In this document: piece by piece, positions 5,699 to 7,324 of the stretch
Layout: the number at the start of each line of letters is the position of its first letter
Numbering within the stretch: position 1 is the first letter of the stretch
Assembly: GCA_030623665.1 (NCBI GenBank)
Contig: JAUXLO010000089.1
Coordinates: 1-7,324, forward strand
Direction of reading: 5' to 3'
DNA from: Planctomycetota bacterium
GTDB taxonomy: Bacteria; Planctomycetota; Brocadiia; Brocadiales; Bathyanammoxibiaceae
Length of the DNA stretch: 7,324 nucleotides
Program-made: the position numbers and the translations under genes
The notes under the pieces: generated by a model
What the model was told of the DNA's origin: nothing
The model's database searches: none
The model's input: only the letters and a program-made list of their open reading frames with translations

Positions 5699-7324
5699 AT
5701 GGTAAAAGAGAAGGTGCTCGTTATAGATGATGAGGAGTCCATCCAAAAATCCCTGTCACTCGTTCTAGCAGGGGAGGGATACGATGTCAGTATCTCTAAG
5801 ACAGGCAATGACGGCCTGAAGATGCTCGAGGGCCACAGCTATGATGCCGTTATCCTGGACTATAAATTGCCTGATATAGACGGCCTCGATGTAGCCAAGA
5901 TTATACGGGAAAAAGACCCGGACGTTGCACTGGTCTTTATAACCGCATACTCTTCTATTGAGGTGGCCCTTACCGTCATGAAGCTGGGGGCCTTTGACTT
6001 CCTGGAAAAACCCCTTAAGAAGGATGACGTCCTTTTTGCCTTGAAGCGGGCCCTGCTGGCGAAAAAGTTTGCTGAGAAGGGCAAAGAGTCCCTGGAAAGG
6101 CCCGCCATCCTGGTTGTGGACGACGAACACATGGTGCGTTTAGGTCTGGAAGAGGCCCTCAAGTCGGCAGGCTATTACTGCAAAAGCTGTGGCAGCGGGT
6201 ACGAGGCCCTAAGAAGGGTGGAAGAAGAGCTCTTTAATATCATTATCGTAGACCTGAAACTGGGGGATATGGAGGGCACGGAGGTAGTAAGAAGGATTAG
6301 GGAGCATTTCCCTGAAATGATGGCTATAATTATAATGGGCATGCCCGGCATAGAGAGCGCTGTGGAGGCCATAAAGTCTAGTGCCTTTGATTATATAACG
6401 AAACCCCTGGACCCTGAGGACGTACTGAGCAGAATAAAGCTGGGCTGGGAGAAACACAGACAGGGCATCCTGGTCAAACAGCTCCTGCACAACCTGCAGG
6501 TAACAAACCTTGAGCTGGAAAAGGCCAACCAGAAGCTGAACACACTCTCGATAACGGATGGCCTCACCTCGCTGCACAACCACCGCCACATAATGGACAG
6601 TCTATCAATAGAGTACCAGAAGGCAAAGAGGTTCCACAAACCCCTGTCTTTAATGATGCTGGACTTGGACCACTTTAAGTCGATAAACGACACATACGGG
6701 CACCAGGTCGGGGATCAGGTGCTTGTGGAGTTCGGTTCATACCTGAAGGAACAGCTACGGTCTATAAACATCGTAGGTAGATATGGCGGCGAGAAATTCT
6801 GTGCCATCCTGCCCGAGACCGATACTGCAGGGGCAGTAGTGGCGGGAGAGAAGCTGCGTCAGGCCATTGCACGCAATGTATTTACGCTGGGGGAGGGGAT
6901 AACCGTCAATATCACGGCAAGCCTTGGTATCAGCAATGCTCAGGACGAGGGGGTCGATTCTGTTGATGCTATGCTTAATCGTGCTGATAGCGCCCTGTAT
7001 GAGGCAAAATTGAGGGGTAGAAACCGCGTAGTTTGCTGGGCTGAGATTAAGAAAAGACCGGAACTGCCTGGTGATAATGCGTCAAAAACAGCAGTGGCCG
7101 ATTACGAGCGCTATGCATCAAGCAGCGCAAAGGACTTGAAGACCAGTTACGTCCAATCCGTCAAGGCCCTGGTCAACGCCCTTGAGGCAAAGGATGGATA
7201 TACGGCCACCCACTCCTACCTGGTGTCCTACTATGCTGGTGCAATAGCAAGGCACCTGAAACTCTCTGATGAGGAGATAGATGTCGTTACGACGGCCGGC
7301 CTTCTCCATGACATCGGGAAGATA
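5699..7324 (+). CDS. REC-REC-GGDEF-HD-GYP response regulator (c-di-GMP signalling), 3' end outside window
   Basis: The frame is open from ATG 5699 to the window edge, giving 542 residues with the C-terminus missing. Receiver 1 (about 5-118) has the acidic pair Asp10/Asp11, acceptor Asp54, Thr82 and Lys104. Receiver 2 (about 136-250) has Asp141/Asp142, acceptor Asp185 and Lys235, but Met213 stands where Thr/Ser is expected. A coiled-coil-like helix (about 255-285) leads into a GGDEF domain (283-447) with DGLTSLHNHR, Asp322, Asn330 and Asp339. Its signature reads GGEKF (363-367) and its I-site RSIN (354-357) instead of RxxD. An HD-GYP domain then begins, with DGYTATH (499-505) and LLHDIGK (535-541), cut by the window edge. 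GGDEF domains make and HD-GYP domains hydrolyse c-di-GMP; the order REC-REC-GGDEF is that of PleD. The protein is cytoplasmic, with no membrane segment. It should respond to a histidine kinase, but none is in the window. Net activity may favour hydrolysis; this is inferred. Confidence 0.95.
   Translation, partial: MVKEKVLVIDDEESIQKSLSLVLAGEGYDVSISKTGNDGLKMLEGHSYDAVILDYKLPDIDGLDVAKIIREKDPDVALVFITAYSSIEVALTVMKLGAFDFLEKPLKKDDVLFALKRALLAKKFAEKGKESLERPAILVVDDEHMVRLGLEEALKSAGYYCKSCGSGYEALRRVEEELFNIIIVDLKLGDMEGTEVVRRIREHFPEMMAIIIMGMPGIESAVEAIKSSAFDYITKPLDPEDVLSRIKLGWEKHRQGILVKQLLHNLQVTNLELEKANQKLNTLSITDGLTSLHNHRHIMDSLSIEYQKAKRFHKPLSLMMLDLDHFKSINDTYGHQVGDQVLVEFGSYLKEQLRSINIVGRYGGEKFCAILPETDTAGAVVAGEKLRQAIARNVFTLGEGITVNITASLGISNAQDEGVDSVDAMLNRADSALYEAKLRGRNRVVCWAEIKKRPELPGDNASKTAVADYERYASSSAKDLKTSYVQSVKALVNALEAKDGYTATHSYLVSYYAGAIARHLKLSDEEIDVVTTAGLLHDIGKI

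Overview
This is a bacterial chromosomal window of roughly even base composition. It carries one partial gene at each edge and three complete genes between them. The gene content (a GldG-type ABC-transporter accessory protein followed by a DUF4340 protein, a two-PDZ HtrA protease, and a receiver/GGDEF/HD-GYP protein) points to a Gram-negative bacterium. Possible groups are an uncultured planctomycete, desulfobacterial or similar deep lineage. The phylum cannot be fixed from these genes, and I see no clear sign of a phage or plasmid.

Layout. (1) Positions 1-2856, plus strand: the C-terminal end of a GldG-like membrane protein, then 10 nt later an 807-residue DUF4340 protein. The second has a signal anchor, five tandem copies of a DUF4340-like module, and a Gly/His-rich tail of four 8-residue repeats. 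The pair looks like the end of an ABC-transporter operon and is closed by a strong intrinsic terminator at 2896-2937. (2) Positions 2985-4397, plus strand: a complete membrane-anchored HtrA/Deg serine protease with an intact catalytic triad and two PDZ domains. (3) Positions 4402-5124, minus strand: a Cro/CI-type repressor with a C-terminal S24 (LexA-like) domain. It converges on htrA with only 4 nt between the stop codons. The usual Ser and Lys of the S24 dyad appear as Cys156 and Arg195. Its promoter (near-consensus -35 and -10) and a palindromic operator candidate lie just upstream, around 5198-5251. (4) Positions 5125-5698: a 574-bp divergent intergenic region. It holds the repressor promoter, several inverted repeats, a possible decayed minus-strand coding fragment, and a sigma-70-like promoter for the next gene. 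(5) Positions 5699 to the end, plus strand: a long open frame, cut by the window edge, encoding REC-REC-coiled coil-GGDEF-HD-GYP. It is a PleD-like c-di-GMP response regulator with a phosphodiesterase domain fused behind the cyclase domain.

Working together. The transport pair, the protease and the signalling gene are probably separate transcription units. The repressor and the c-di-GMP protein are divergent and share the intergenic region, so control of the second by the first is possible but not shown. The observations most worth a second look are the substituted residues in the signalling protein (receiver 2 Thr to Met, GGEKF, RxxN), the Cys/Arg S24 domain with its operator, the five-module DUF4340 protein with its His/Gly tail, and the structured, possibly decayed, divergent intergenic region.
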